Of a stretch of 17,323 nucleotides of DNA, positions 1 to 9,914 are shown piece after piece (the first letter of the stretch is position 1; each line of letters begins with the position of its first letter). The DNA lies in the NCBI GenBank assembly GCA_002286715.1, contig NSJX01000162.1, forward strand, positions 5,865 through 23,187, given 5' to 3'. The notes under the pieces were generated by a model. That model saw nothing but the letters and a program-made list of their open reading frames with translations. It was not told where the DNA came from and ran no database searches. The position numbers and the translations under genes were made by a program. Source of the stretch: Dentipellis sp. KUC8613 (Eukaryota; Basidiomycota; Agaricomycetes; Russulales; Hericiaceae).

Positions 1-201
1 TTTTCTGCTAGGCATTCACATTGTATATCTATATGTGCCCCAAATTTTGTGTGAATTGAACAAGATTTGAGCTGTGTAGAAATGGTTTACACTTTGAAGT
101 GAACAATTGTGGCTGAAGCCGTGGGAGACCATTCCCCGAAGCAGCGAAAAAGTTGAGGATGTCGATTCTGCAAACCGTAGTGAGAATGTCGATACTTAAG
201 A
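1..201. other. Left edge, no gene seen
   Basis: This AT-rich stretch has no convincing open frame and no repeat shared with the rest of the window that I could see. It stops at a small hairpin motif (202-221) directly before the large inverted repeat begins. Confidence 0.4.
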
Positions 202-221
202 CTGATTCATAGATGAATCAG
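202..221. repeat. Short palindromic hairpin motif, copy 1
   Basis: Perfect 8-bp inverted repeat CTGATTCA-N4-TGAATCAG. It sits 2 bp outside the left end of the large inverted repeat. The same arms with a different 4-nt loop recur at 1975-1994 and 17123-17142, so this is probably a transposable-element end or subterminal hairpin. That role is inference; the palindrome itself is read directly. Confidence 0.7.
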
Positions 222-223
222 AA

Positions 224-1596
224 TGTTCTATGCATACAGTACAACAGCCCCAACAATCATGTATACAGCACAATAACCTTAGCAGCTATGGATTACCTCC
301 AGCTGAGTACATGACATGCTCCTATATATAACCTTAGATCCAAACAAGGAAAATGATTGAAATCCATGTTATTAATGGCTCTACTAGATATACAGACATC
401 TATTCTATAGCTACACAAAACCCAAGTATATTAAAGCAATATAATTTTACCTCCACATGGCAAGGTATAGTCTGTCAAATTCATGTTAAGTATCAGCAAG
501 TCCAAAAATATTGAAAAGATAACATACCATTGAGATAAAAGCAATAAGAAACCTGAAGAATAAGTCAGTTGAAGAAAGAAGAGAGAAGAAAGTAACTTAC
601 CAGAGGGTGGCTGTGGGGTGTGAGAGCATGCGCACAAGGCTCAGAAATGAGCAAGGACGGTACAAGGTGCAGGAGGGTGCGAACGATGGACGGCACCTAG
701 AGGCGGCGGATGGCGTGCAGAGGACGCATGGAGGCGGTGGATGGCGCGGGAAGGGTGATGAGGGCGTGCGAAGGCGATGGACGGCGCGTGGAGACAGCGG
801 AGGGTGCGGGGACAGCGCCAATGGCCCGATGAGGGCGCGTATGGCGTGCGGAGGGCACGGAGAGGCCACCAGCTGGCGCATACGGCGTCTGGAGGGCGGT
901 GCAGGGCGGCAGAGGGCAAACGAGGGCGGTGCAGGGCGGCGGAGGACACGGGGACAGCACGTACGGCCCGAACAGGGCACGTACGGCATGCTGATGGCAC
1001 GCAAAGGTGGGCGGTGGGCGCATACAGCACCTGAAGGGCGCCGGCGGGCGTGTGGAGGGCGTTGCAGGGCGGCGGAGTGCGTTGCAGGGCGGCGGAGGGC
1101 ACGGGGACAGCACGTATGGCCCGAACAGGGCGCATACGGTGTGCTGACGGCGCCCAAAGGCAAACGGCGGGCGCATACGGCGCCTGGAGGGCATCGGCAG
1201 GCGGCGGGCGCATACGGCGCCTGGAGGGCGTCGGTGGGCGCGTGGAGGGCGGCAGAGGGCGAAAGAGGGCGGGGAGGGCGGCGGGAAGGGCGCATAGGGC
1301 GCGTAGGGCGTGTGGAGGGCGTCGGGTATGGTACTTACCGGGAGCCCGCGCGCGCGTGCAGCGTCTTCCATGAGCTTGTATAGCTCGAGTCGTATGCCAG
1401 TGATGGACTTCTGCGACGCTACAGCGTCCACAGTAACCTTTTCGCTAAGGTTGAGTAAGGATGAAACTTGCTGGTGCCCCTTGTCGATAAGGATGTTGAC
1501 TTTGTCAAAGACTTCATCCAGAACGTCGGCCGGCGTAGCATGGGATTGTCTACCCTGCTGCTCCGTTGCCTCGCTCGTGCCTTGCGTGAAGAGGCT
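224..1596 (+). repeat. Large inverted repeat, left arm (1373 bp)
   Basis: The reverse complement of this arm matches 2569-3940 almost base for base. Paired positions sum to 4165 from the inner end to about position 444, then to 4164 to the outer end, so there is one single-base indel (four A's against three). One substitution lies near position 232/3932. Translations of overlapping frames, including one of 258 codons, are identical in both arms. The arm carries the 3' part of an unrecognised gene read on the minus strand, including its GC-rich intron. Its outer end abuts the hairpin at 202-221. Its inner end lies inside the gene's first exon, which continues intact to 1794. Confidence 0.97.
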
Positions 1597-1794
1597 GTCG
1601 CTGGCATTAGACGCCGTCGTTTCTTCGGCAATTTGGCTGCCTTGGTCGCTCACGGCCTTGAATAGGGAATGTTCGATGGCCTCCTCTTCGTCTGAAGGAG
1701 GCTGCATCATATGTGGGGCGAGGTCTCGTTGGGAGACTCGCCCCAGACCGCCAGGCATTGATGCCGTCGGTCCTGAGTTAGGTGGGCTCGCCAT
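451..1794 (-). CDS. Unrecognised multi-exon gene, left copy with intact first exon
   Basis: The first exon runs from ATG 1794 down to 1339 (152 codons) and ends in the strong donor gtaagt. The encoded segment starts MASPPNSGPT, has an acidic stretch (PSDEEEAIEH), a Ser/Thr/Gln-rich part, and then probably helical sequence ending in KLMEDAARARGLP. I recognise no domain. Downstream on the minus strand, candidate small exons with good splice borders lie at 601-610, 528-552 and 451-471, after a roughly 0.7-kb intron of GC-rich minisatellite. The joined downstream frame is not settled: one phase meets a stop, so further exons or decay are possible. The last 193 nt of exon 1 upstream of the arm (1597-1794) are unique to this copy. 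A transposon-carried gene is plausible but unproven. Confidence 0.45.
620..1335 (+). repeat. GC-rich minisatellite inside an intron (left arm)
   Basis: This block is G-rich on the plus strand and made of degenerate tandem units. A marker word, GGGGACAGC followed by TGGCCCGA or a close variant, begins at 808, 950 and 1103, giving unit lengths of 142 and 153 bp. Shorter GGCGGAGGGC words are interspersed. Stops are rare in all frames only because of base composition. The block lies in the long intron of the minus-strand gene. Confidence 0.85.
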
Positions 1795-1971
1795 TTTCGG
1801 ATGGCGTGCTCACGTTTCCCGATTGGGTTGTTTACGTCTCGTTGTCATTATGGGCGTCGACACGAGGTGCAAGGGGAGTGATGGGGATGAAGCGAATAGA
1901 AGCACACACCGATGTGAAATTTTCCTATTGCGGTAGCGTGCACACTTCTTTTTGATGTCCGGGACTCGGTG
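1795..1971 (-). promoter_or_regulatory. Probable 5' flank of the unrecognised gene
   Basis: Single-copy sequence between the ATG at 1794 (minus strand) and the 158-bp repeat at 1972. It is the only candidate promoter for the left gene copy. No TATA box or other defined element is convincing. Confidence 0.3.
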
Positions 1972-2129
1972 TTTCTGATTCAGCTATGAATCAGTTTTAA
2001 TTTGAGTCGGTTCCACCAAAGTCGACAGAATTTTAATCACCCCAACAGGAAGTCCATTCCCACAATCTCAGCCACATCCACTCACTTTCCGACATGTTCA
2101 TTTTCTGTATGCTCTGATACTTGCCCAAT
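1972..2129 (+). repeat. 158-bp dispersed direct repeat, copy 1
   Basis: Matches 17120-17277 over 158 bp with one visible difference (gtcgacag against gtcaacag). It begins with the hairpin motif CTGATTCA-N4-TGAATCAG (1975-1994). On its left the sequence is unrelated to copy 2; on its right it meets minisatellite. Probably part of a recently active transposable element. Confidence 0.9.
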
Positions 2130-2568
2130 CGGGCGCATACAGCGCCTGAAGGGTGCCGGCAGGCACATGGAGGGCGTTGCAGGGCGGCGAAGGCGTGGAG
2201 GCGGCGGACGGCATGCAGAGGATGCATGCAGGCGGCTGACGGCGCGTGGAGGTGGCAGATGCACGGGAAGGGCGAAGAGGGTGCATGGAGATGGCGGACG
2301 GCGCATGGAGGCAGCGGAGGTTGCGTGGAGGCCGGCAGCGGGCGTGTGGAGGGCGGCCGAGGGCGCAGAAGGCACGGGGAGGGCGGCCAAGGGCGTGTGC
2401 AGGGCGGCGGAGGGTGGCGGAGGGCGGCGGATGGCGAACGAGGGCGGCGGACGGCAAACGAGGGTGGTGGAGGGTGGCCAAGGGCGATGGAGGGTGGCCG
2501 AGGGTGCGGGGACAGCACGTATGGCCCGAAAAGGGTGCGTACGGTGTGCTGACGGAGCGCAGAGGCAG
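2130..2568 (+). repeat. GC-rich minisatellite between the inverted-repeat arms
   Basis: Same family and same strand sense as the block at 620-1335: the start near 2131 aligns with about 1017, and the marker word GGGGACAGCACGTATGGCCC recurs at 2508. It is clearly more diverged from the arms than the arms are from each other. It fills the space between a 158-bp dispersed repeat (1972-2129) and the truncated gene copy. Confidence 0.8.
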
Positions 2569-3714
2569 AGCCTCTTCACGCAAGGCACGAGCGAGGCAAC
2601 GGAGCAGCAGGGTAGACAATCCCATGCTACGCCGGCCGACGTTCTGGATGAAGTCTTTGACAAAGTCAACATCCTTATCGACAAGGGGCACCAGCAAGTT
2701 TCATCCTTACTCAACCTTAGCGAAAAGGTTACTGTGGACGCTGTAGCGTCGCAGAAGTCCATCACTGGCATACGACTCGAGCTATACAAGCTCATGGAAG
2801 ACGCTGCACGCGCGCGCGGGCTCCCGGTAAGTACCATACCCGACGCCCTCCACACGCCCTACGCGCCCTATGCGCCCTTCCCGCCGCCCTCCCCGCCCTC
2901 TTTCGCCCTCTGCCGCCCTCCACGCGCCCACCGACGCCCTCCAGGCGCCGTATGCGCCCGCCGCCTGCCGATGCCCTCCAGGCGCCGTATGCGCCCGCCG
3001 TTTGCCTTTGGGCGCCGTCAGCACACCGTATGCGCCCTGTTCGGGCCATACGTGCTGTCCCCGTGCCCTCCGCCGCCCTGCAACGCACTCCGCCGCCCTG
3101 CAACGCCCTCCACACGCCCGCCGGCGCCCTTCAGGTGCTGTATGCGCCCACCGCCCACCTTTGCGTGCCATCAGCATGCCGTACGTGCCCTGTTCGGGCC
3201 GTACGTGCTGTCCCCGTGTCCTCCGCCGCCCTGCACCGCCCTCGTTTGCCCTCTGCCGCCCTGCACCGCCCTCCAGACGCCGTATGCGCCAGCTGGTGGC
3301 CTCTCCGTGCCCTCCGCACGCCATACGCGCCCTCATCGGGCCATTGGCGCTGTCCCCGCACCCTCCGCTGTCTCCACGCGCCGTCCATCGCCTTCGCACG
3401 CCCTCATCACCCTTCCCGCGCCATCCACCGCCTCCATGCGTCCTCTGCACGCCATCCGCCGCCTCTAGGTGCCGTCCATCGTTCGCACCCTCCTGCACCT
3501 TGTACCGTCCTTGCTCATTTCTGAGCCTTGTGCGCATGCTCTCACACCCCACAGCCACCCTCTGGTAAGTTACTTTCTTCTCTCTTCTTTCTTCAACTGA
3601 CTTATTCTTCAGGTTTCTTATTGCTTTTATCTCAATGGTATGTTATCTTTTCAATATTTTTGGACTTGCTGATACTTAACATGAATTTGACAGACTATAC
3701 CTTGCCATGTGGAG
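2569..3714 (+). pseudogene. 5'-truncated second copy of the unrecognised gene
   Basis: This is the inverted duplicate of the gene at 451-1794. Open coding starts in mid-exon at SLFTQGTSEA and runs to the donor gtaagt at 2827. Small exon candidates follow at 3555-3564, 3613-3637 and 3694-3714, each with clear borders; the intron at 3638-3693 has a cttaac branch site. The start codon, roughly 65 N-terminal codons and the promoter are missing, replaced by minisatellite. The 488-codon open frame through this region (2002-3468) joins repeat, exon and intron, and I do not regard it as a gene. Confidence 0.5.
2830..3545 (-). repeat. GC-rich minisatellite inside an intron (right arm)
   Basis: Inverted copy of the block at 620-1335, so it is C-rich on the plus strand. 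It lies between the donor at 2827 and the acceptor near 3554 of the truncated gene copy. Confidence 0.85.
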
Positions 3715-3930
3715 GTAAATTATATTGCTTTAATATACTTGGGTTTTGTGTAGCTATAGAATAGATGTCTGTATATCTAGTAGAGCCATTAATAACATGG
3801 ATTTCAATCATTTTCCTTGTTTGGATCTAAGGTTATATATAGGAGCATGTCATGTACTCAGCTGGAGGTAATCCATAGCTGCTAAGGTTATTGTGCTGTA
3901 TACATGATTGTTGGGGCTGTTGTACTGTAT

Positions 3931-4095
3931 CCATAGAACATATGGTATATGAAGCTTCTTGAATACCCAGAGCAATCATAGTAATAGCACCACTAGCACT
4001 GTCATAGCTCCAAGAGGAGAGTCTATAGCCTGTCAACATAGAAACCTTACAAGTTATGAAGCACCATATTATAGTAATGGAATTTTTTTCAGATG
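3931..4095 (+). repeat. Diverged CCATAG-type repeat, copy A
   Basis: Shares an ordered series of words with 4750-5006: CATAGAACATAT, an AGCTT.TTGAA block, AGAGCAA.CATAGT, TATGAAGCA, and a T-run ending in CAGATG. It starts in the outer end of the inverted repeat and continues past it. Confidence 0.6.
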
Positions 4096-4272
4096 AGTTG
4101 GGAGTGGGCTGTCTCAGATGCAGCAGGTCCTGATATAGCCAGAGGAGATATTTCATCCCAGTTCATTATTACTTGGGTGTATAATATTAAGTTATGAATT
4201 CTTGAAGTAATATCCCCCCTGGCTGAATCAGATCTGCTGCACTTGTGACGGCCCACTCCCAACTAGTTTCTG
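4090..4272. repeat. Imperfect inverted repeat (63/64-bp arms, 56-bp loop)
   Basis: 4090-4152 pairs with the reverse complement of 4209-4272. Both carry AGTTGGGAGTGGGC followed by TGCAGCAG and end in GATATT, with roughly four fifths of positions matching. The right arm lies directly against the LTR-like element at 4271-4581. It may be two leader fragments of one retroelement family in opposite orientation, or a MITE-like hairpin. Confidence 0.65.
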
Positions 4273-4581
4273 AAGGTGTAAAAAAGTGTAAAGGGCGCGG
4301 TAGGGGGTATTGGATGACCTCTTGCTCACACTGTGCACGCTACACCAGACTCAGCTATTATTGAGCTCCGAGGTAGATAGTGCAAGGTACAGGCAAGAAA
4401 GGGTCGAGCGCGCCAGAGGCGCGCTCACCGACTATATAGTACCTGGCCATCAGATAATCTGATGGCCGGTAATTAGCATACGGGAGTCCGTTATGTCCAT
4501 GTCCAATCCGTGTACCCTACTCGGTCCATGTACAGTACTGGTAACGTAAGCAGATACACGTTAGTACGTGTGGACGTTACA
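4271..4581 (-). mobile_element. LTR-like element, copy 1 (solo or fragment)
   Basis: Read on the minus strand it opens TGTAACG and closes in CA (TTCA at 4274-4271, or an inner TTACA at 4287). It is homologous, with substantial divergence, to the plus-strand copy at 16839-17130. Shared landmarks are ACGGGAGTCCG, a GGCCATC.../...GATGGCC hairpin (4445-4467), GGTCGAGCGCGCC, CACCAGACTCAG and GTGTAA.GGGCGCGG. A CTATATAG stretch could be a promoter box. I see no target-site duplication and no adjacent gag or pol coding, so the LTR identification rests on termini and repetition only. Confidence 0.5.
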
Positions 4582-4749
4582 CATGTTCAGTTCAGCCATC
4601 GAGGGGGACACGTGACAAACATTTGGTTGTAAAAGTACAGTAGTCCAAGATGAAGTCAGGTGCCATAGATCAGTCATGTGCTCATATCAGGTCGTAACAC
4701 TGGGGTGGTTATGTTGTATGCATAGTCATTGGAGTAGTTATGTTGTCTG
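4582..4749. other. Intergenic, nothing identified
   Basis: AT-leaning sequence between the LTR-like element and CCATAG repeat copy B. It has no supported coding frame. Two tandem-like ttatgttgt.tgcatag words near 4730-4755 hint at a repeat edge. Confidence 0.3.
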
Positions 4750-5006
4750 CATAGAACATATAGTCTGTGTAGCTTGTTGAACACCTAGAGCAACCATAGT
4801 CTAACACATTGTTCCATAGCTACCATGGCAATGTACCCTATTCCATAGCAGCCATAGCAAGGTACTCTATGCCATAGTACTTCATAGCACTATCATAGCA
4901 GTGGGTTGAACTTCTATAGCATATCAACAATTCTACATTGCTATGGCTCTTTGTAGGTTATGGATGCTACATGGTTCTATGAAGCAATGTATTTTTTTTT
5001 CAGATG
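4750..5006 (+). repeat. CCATAG-rich repeat, copy B
   Basis: Dense in CCATAG/CTATGG words and homologous to copy A at 3931-4095, ending in a T-run and CAGATG. The 18-mer CCATAGCAGCCATAGCAA at 4843-4860 recurs exactly at 16440-16457. The 3' flank of RPT1 follows. Confidence 0.6.
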
Positions 5007-5192
5007 CTTATGCTCGCACAAGGTGTGCAAACCAATGACCGGTTCTTTTTGAGTGCTCACATCATGACAGCAAAGTGATACCCACTTCGGACCATCCCCA
5101 TGTTTATAAGGCTTTCAGAGGAAAAGAATATCATACATGCTAGTACTCGTACTCTAAATATCGTTGAACGAGCAAAGGAAATGCAAAAGTAT
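5007..5192 (-). other. RPT1 3' flank / probable 3' UTR
   Basis: Non-coding sequence after the RPT1 stop up to the CCATAG repeat. No clear polyadenylation signal or gene is seen. Confidence 0.4.
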
Positions 5193-7117
<1,925 letters not shown>

Positions 7118-7311
7118 AATGAAGGAAGGAAGGTGAAGGAGTAGGAGAGAAGGAGAGGTCGAGGACGAGGACGAGGACGCGTCAGCTCAGGTCAGCATGT
7201 CGGTCGGCGGTGAGCGACGGATTGAAACCCAGCCGAGGCCACTGAGCTCTCCTAGTCTTCAGCTCGCCTTGAGCTTCGGTACCTACCCTCAGTCTTTTGC
7301 TTATCTCCACC
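7118..7311. promoter_or_regulatory. Shared bidirectional promoter of RPT1 and VMA1
   Basis: Only 194 bp separate the two start codons. The RPT1 side (about 7118-7176) is purine-rich on plus, hence pyrimidine-rich on the RPT1 sense strand, as is common upstream of well-expressed fungal genes. It includes a triple GGACGA run ending in ACGCGT (7177-7182), which resembles an MluI cell-cycle box. The VMA1 side ends in the favourable start context CCACCATGG. I found no match to the yeast proteasome element GGTGGCAAA. Confidence 0.7.
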
Positions 7312-9650
7312 ATGGCCGGCGCTCTCCCCAATGCAAAGAAAAACCTCCCTAGAATCGTAGATGAGGAAAGAGAGTCCCGCTTCGGCTCTGTCTTCGGTGT
7401 CTCTGGCCCCGTCGTTATTGCCGAGAACATGACCGGTTCAGCCATGTACGAGCTCGTACGTGTCGGCCATGACGAGCTTGTCGGCGGTATGCTATTCTTT
7501 CTCTTCCTTCTGTCTTTACTCACTTATTGCAGAGGTCATTCGTATCGATGCCGATAAGGCTACCATTCAGGTATACGAGGAGACGTCTGGCGTAACGGTC
7601 GGTGACCCCGTTCTGCGTACCGGCAAGCCCCTCAGTGTCGAGCTAGGGCCTGGTATGTCGCGTTCTTCGTCCTTCTCAATCGCACATGTTCATCTGCTAT
7701 CTGTCAAGGCTTGATGGGAAACATTGTCGATGGCATCCAGAGGCCGCTGCGCGTTCGTTTGGCGTTTCGGATACTTATCAATTTCCCCAGTTTAACGAAT
7801 GTCGTCATCAGGGCATCCAAGAACTGTCAAAGTCCATCTACATACCCCGCGGAATCAATACCGAAGCTTTAGATCGATCTCTCAAGTGGGACTTCACCCC
7901 AGCCGAATTCAAGGTTGATTCTTGTCTTCGAAGCGAGAAGGTCTCAGCCCGCTGACCCCCCTGTAGGTTGGTGACCACGTCTCTGGAGGTGACATCTTCG
8001 GTCGCGTCTACGAGAATTCCCTAGTCGATGCTCACAAGGTTATGCTCGCTCCGCGAGCGATGGGAACGATTAGACACATAGCGGAGAAAGGTAGCTATGC
8101 AGTAGATGTTCGTGCCTTGGACCACCCTCTTCCCTTCCCGCCGGAGAACCTCATATGTCTTTCCCGTAGGATATCGTGCTTGAAACCGAATTTGAAGGAA
8201 AGACAACGAAACACTCTATGATGCAGTTGTGGCCCGTCCGTGCCCCACGTCCGGTAACAGAAAAGCACACCGCCGACTATCCGCTACTGACAGGACAACG
8301 GATTCTCGATGCGCTCTTCCCGTAAGCGGTGAACTGCTCACTGTTCGTCGTATATGCTTTACTTCCCTGCAGGTGCGTGCAAGGAGGAACGACCGCCATT
8401 CCTGGCGCTTTTGGTTGTGGCAAGACTGTCATTTCACAAGCATTATCCAAGTTCTCCAACAGCGACATCATCATATATGTTGGGTGCGGTGAACGAGGCA
8501 ATGAGATGGCCGAGGTTCTGATGGAGGTGAACATGATCTTTCATGCTTGACTCTCATCTAATGTCACGTCATGCAGTTTCCTGAACTCACTCTGGAAGTT
8601 GGCGACCGCCAAGAGCCTATCATGAAACGCACCACCTTAGTGGCTAACACGTCGAACATGCCTGTCGCTGCCCGTGAAGCATCAATCTACACTGGCATTA
8701 CTCTTGCTGAATACTTCCGTGACCAAGGCAGCAACGTGTCCATGATGGCTGACTCCACGTCTCGTTGGGCAGAAGCCCTTCGTGAGATCTCTGGCCGTTT
8801 GGCGGAAATGCCTGCAGACTCTGGTTATCCTGCCTACCTTTCGACCAAGCTTGCTGGATTTTACGAGCGTGCTGGTAAAGTCACCGCTCTCGGTAACCCG
8901 CTGAGGCAAGGCACCGTGTCCATTGTAGGCGCGTGAGTAAACCTTAGGTTTAACGTTTTCTCTTCTGTTTTGACGTCCATCCATAACAGTGTTTCTCCTC
9001 CCGGTGGTGATTTCTCGGATCCAGTCACGGCGGCAACACTTGGTATCGTACAGGTGTTCTGGGGTCTTGATAAGAAGCTTGCTCAGCGCAAGCACTTCCC
9101 TTCCGTCAACTGGAATCTTTCCTACTCCAAATACACCAAGGTCTTGGAACCTCATTACGAAAGCACAGAACCTGGCTTCGTCGAGCTTCGCACACGAGCC
9201 AAGGAGATCTTGCAGAAAGAAGAGGATCTTGCCGAAATCGTGCAATTGGTCGGCAAGAGTGCACTTGGAGAGAACGACAAGATCACGCTGGAAGTCGCTC
9301 GCATGCTGAAGGACGACTTCCTGCAGCAGAACGGAATGAGCGAGTACGATCGCTACTGTCCCTTCTACAAGACCAGCGCCATGCTGCGCAATTTCGTTGG
9401 TTTCCACGACGCAGCGATCAAGGCGGCTGCCCAAGGCGACCTCACGTTCGCCAGGATAAAGGATTCAGCCAGTGATATCATGTTCAAACTCTCGCAGATG
9501 AAGTTCGAGGTAGGCGGGAATTGACTTTGGGTAGCATGGTTATCTGATTGTCTTTCTCAGTCACCATCACAGGGCAAGGAGCCCGTCAAGCAGAAACTTG
9601 ATACCTTGTATGCTGAGATCCAGGATAAATTTAGACAGATGGCGGAATGA
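7312..9650 (+). CDS. VMA1: V-type proton ATPase catalytic subunit A
   Basis: Catalytic subunit of the V1 sector; hydrolyses ATP to drive proton pumping into vacuole and endosomes. Ten exons: 7312-7486, 7533-7652, 7709-7752, 7812-7913, 7967-8107, 8170-8321, 8373-8526, 8577-8932, 8990-9509, 9561-9650. They total 1854 nt, 617 aa, the same as the mature yeast protein. Walker A GAFGCGKT is at residues 256-263, GERGNEM at 284-290 with catalytic Glu285, the conserved [19 protein letters not shown] block lies in exon 8, and the C-terminus ends FRQMAE. Introns are 46-62 nt. Those at 7753 and 8108 use donor gttcgt and that at 7914 uses gttgat, weaker than the usual gtaagt. The yeast-type intein site (between Gly282 and Cys283) is empty. 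The start has a strong context and matches the family N-terminus. Confidence 0.98.
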
Positions 9651-9914
9651 TACACAGGATTTTGACGACGGGCTCCATGCATTCGAAGGACGTATTCTAC
9701 ACATTGAATGACGCGTCTCCGGACTTTGTGAGATCGCCGCAATAACGTTTCATAAGCTGTGTATTGTTTTCCATAAATTGTACCCTTCGTCGTGGCTGAA
9801 AATGGTACGATGATTGATCTTGAATTAGAGGTATGCTATATACCAGATCCCTGAACAGGATGCTCTTCCAATATTAGTCTGTCAGATACGCTATTCATAG
9901 TAGTTTGCCGTCGA
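9651..9914. other. Convergent intergenic region of VMA1 and MOD5
   Basis: 264 bp between the two stop codons. It must hold both 3' UTRs, so overlap of the convergent transcripts is possible. No coding frame or structured element is supported. Confidence 0.5.

Larger units (their letters stand above)
2569..3940 (-). repeat. Large inverted repeat, right arm (1372 bp)
   Basis: Inverted copy of 224-1596. Its inner end (2569) fuses abruptly to a GC-rich minisatellite, so the gene copy here lacks the first 65 or so codons and the promoter. Beyond its outer end (3940) the sequence continues into a diverged repeat that resembles 4750-5006, suggesting the right arm keeps the original 3' flank. The two arms therefore preserve complementary halves of the ancestral context. 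Confidence 0.97.

Noticed and set aside
607..1383. 258-codon and other long frames on both strands of each arm
   Set aside because: Every frame of the minisatellite is open; the products are Arg/Gly- or Pro/Ala-rich and the same in both arms.
202..1994. Helitron ends
   Set aside because: The hairpins are not followed by a CTRR terminus at the expected distance and no Rep/helicase coding is present.
2002..3468. A 488-codon open frame
   Set aside because: It runs through the 158-bp repeat, minisatellite, a truncated exon, a consensus splice donor and C-rich intron. Length reflects GC-rich sequence poor in stops, not selection.
4271..4581. tRNA or SINE reading of the GGTCGAGCGCGCC word
   Set aside because: It only loosely resembles a B box and no matching A box or cloverleaf was found; LTR-like termini fit better.
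8370..8530. Possible VMA1 intein
   Set aside because: The yeast-type insertion point before Cys283 is uninterrupted ([11 protein letters not shown]), so no intein is present.
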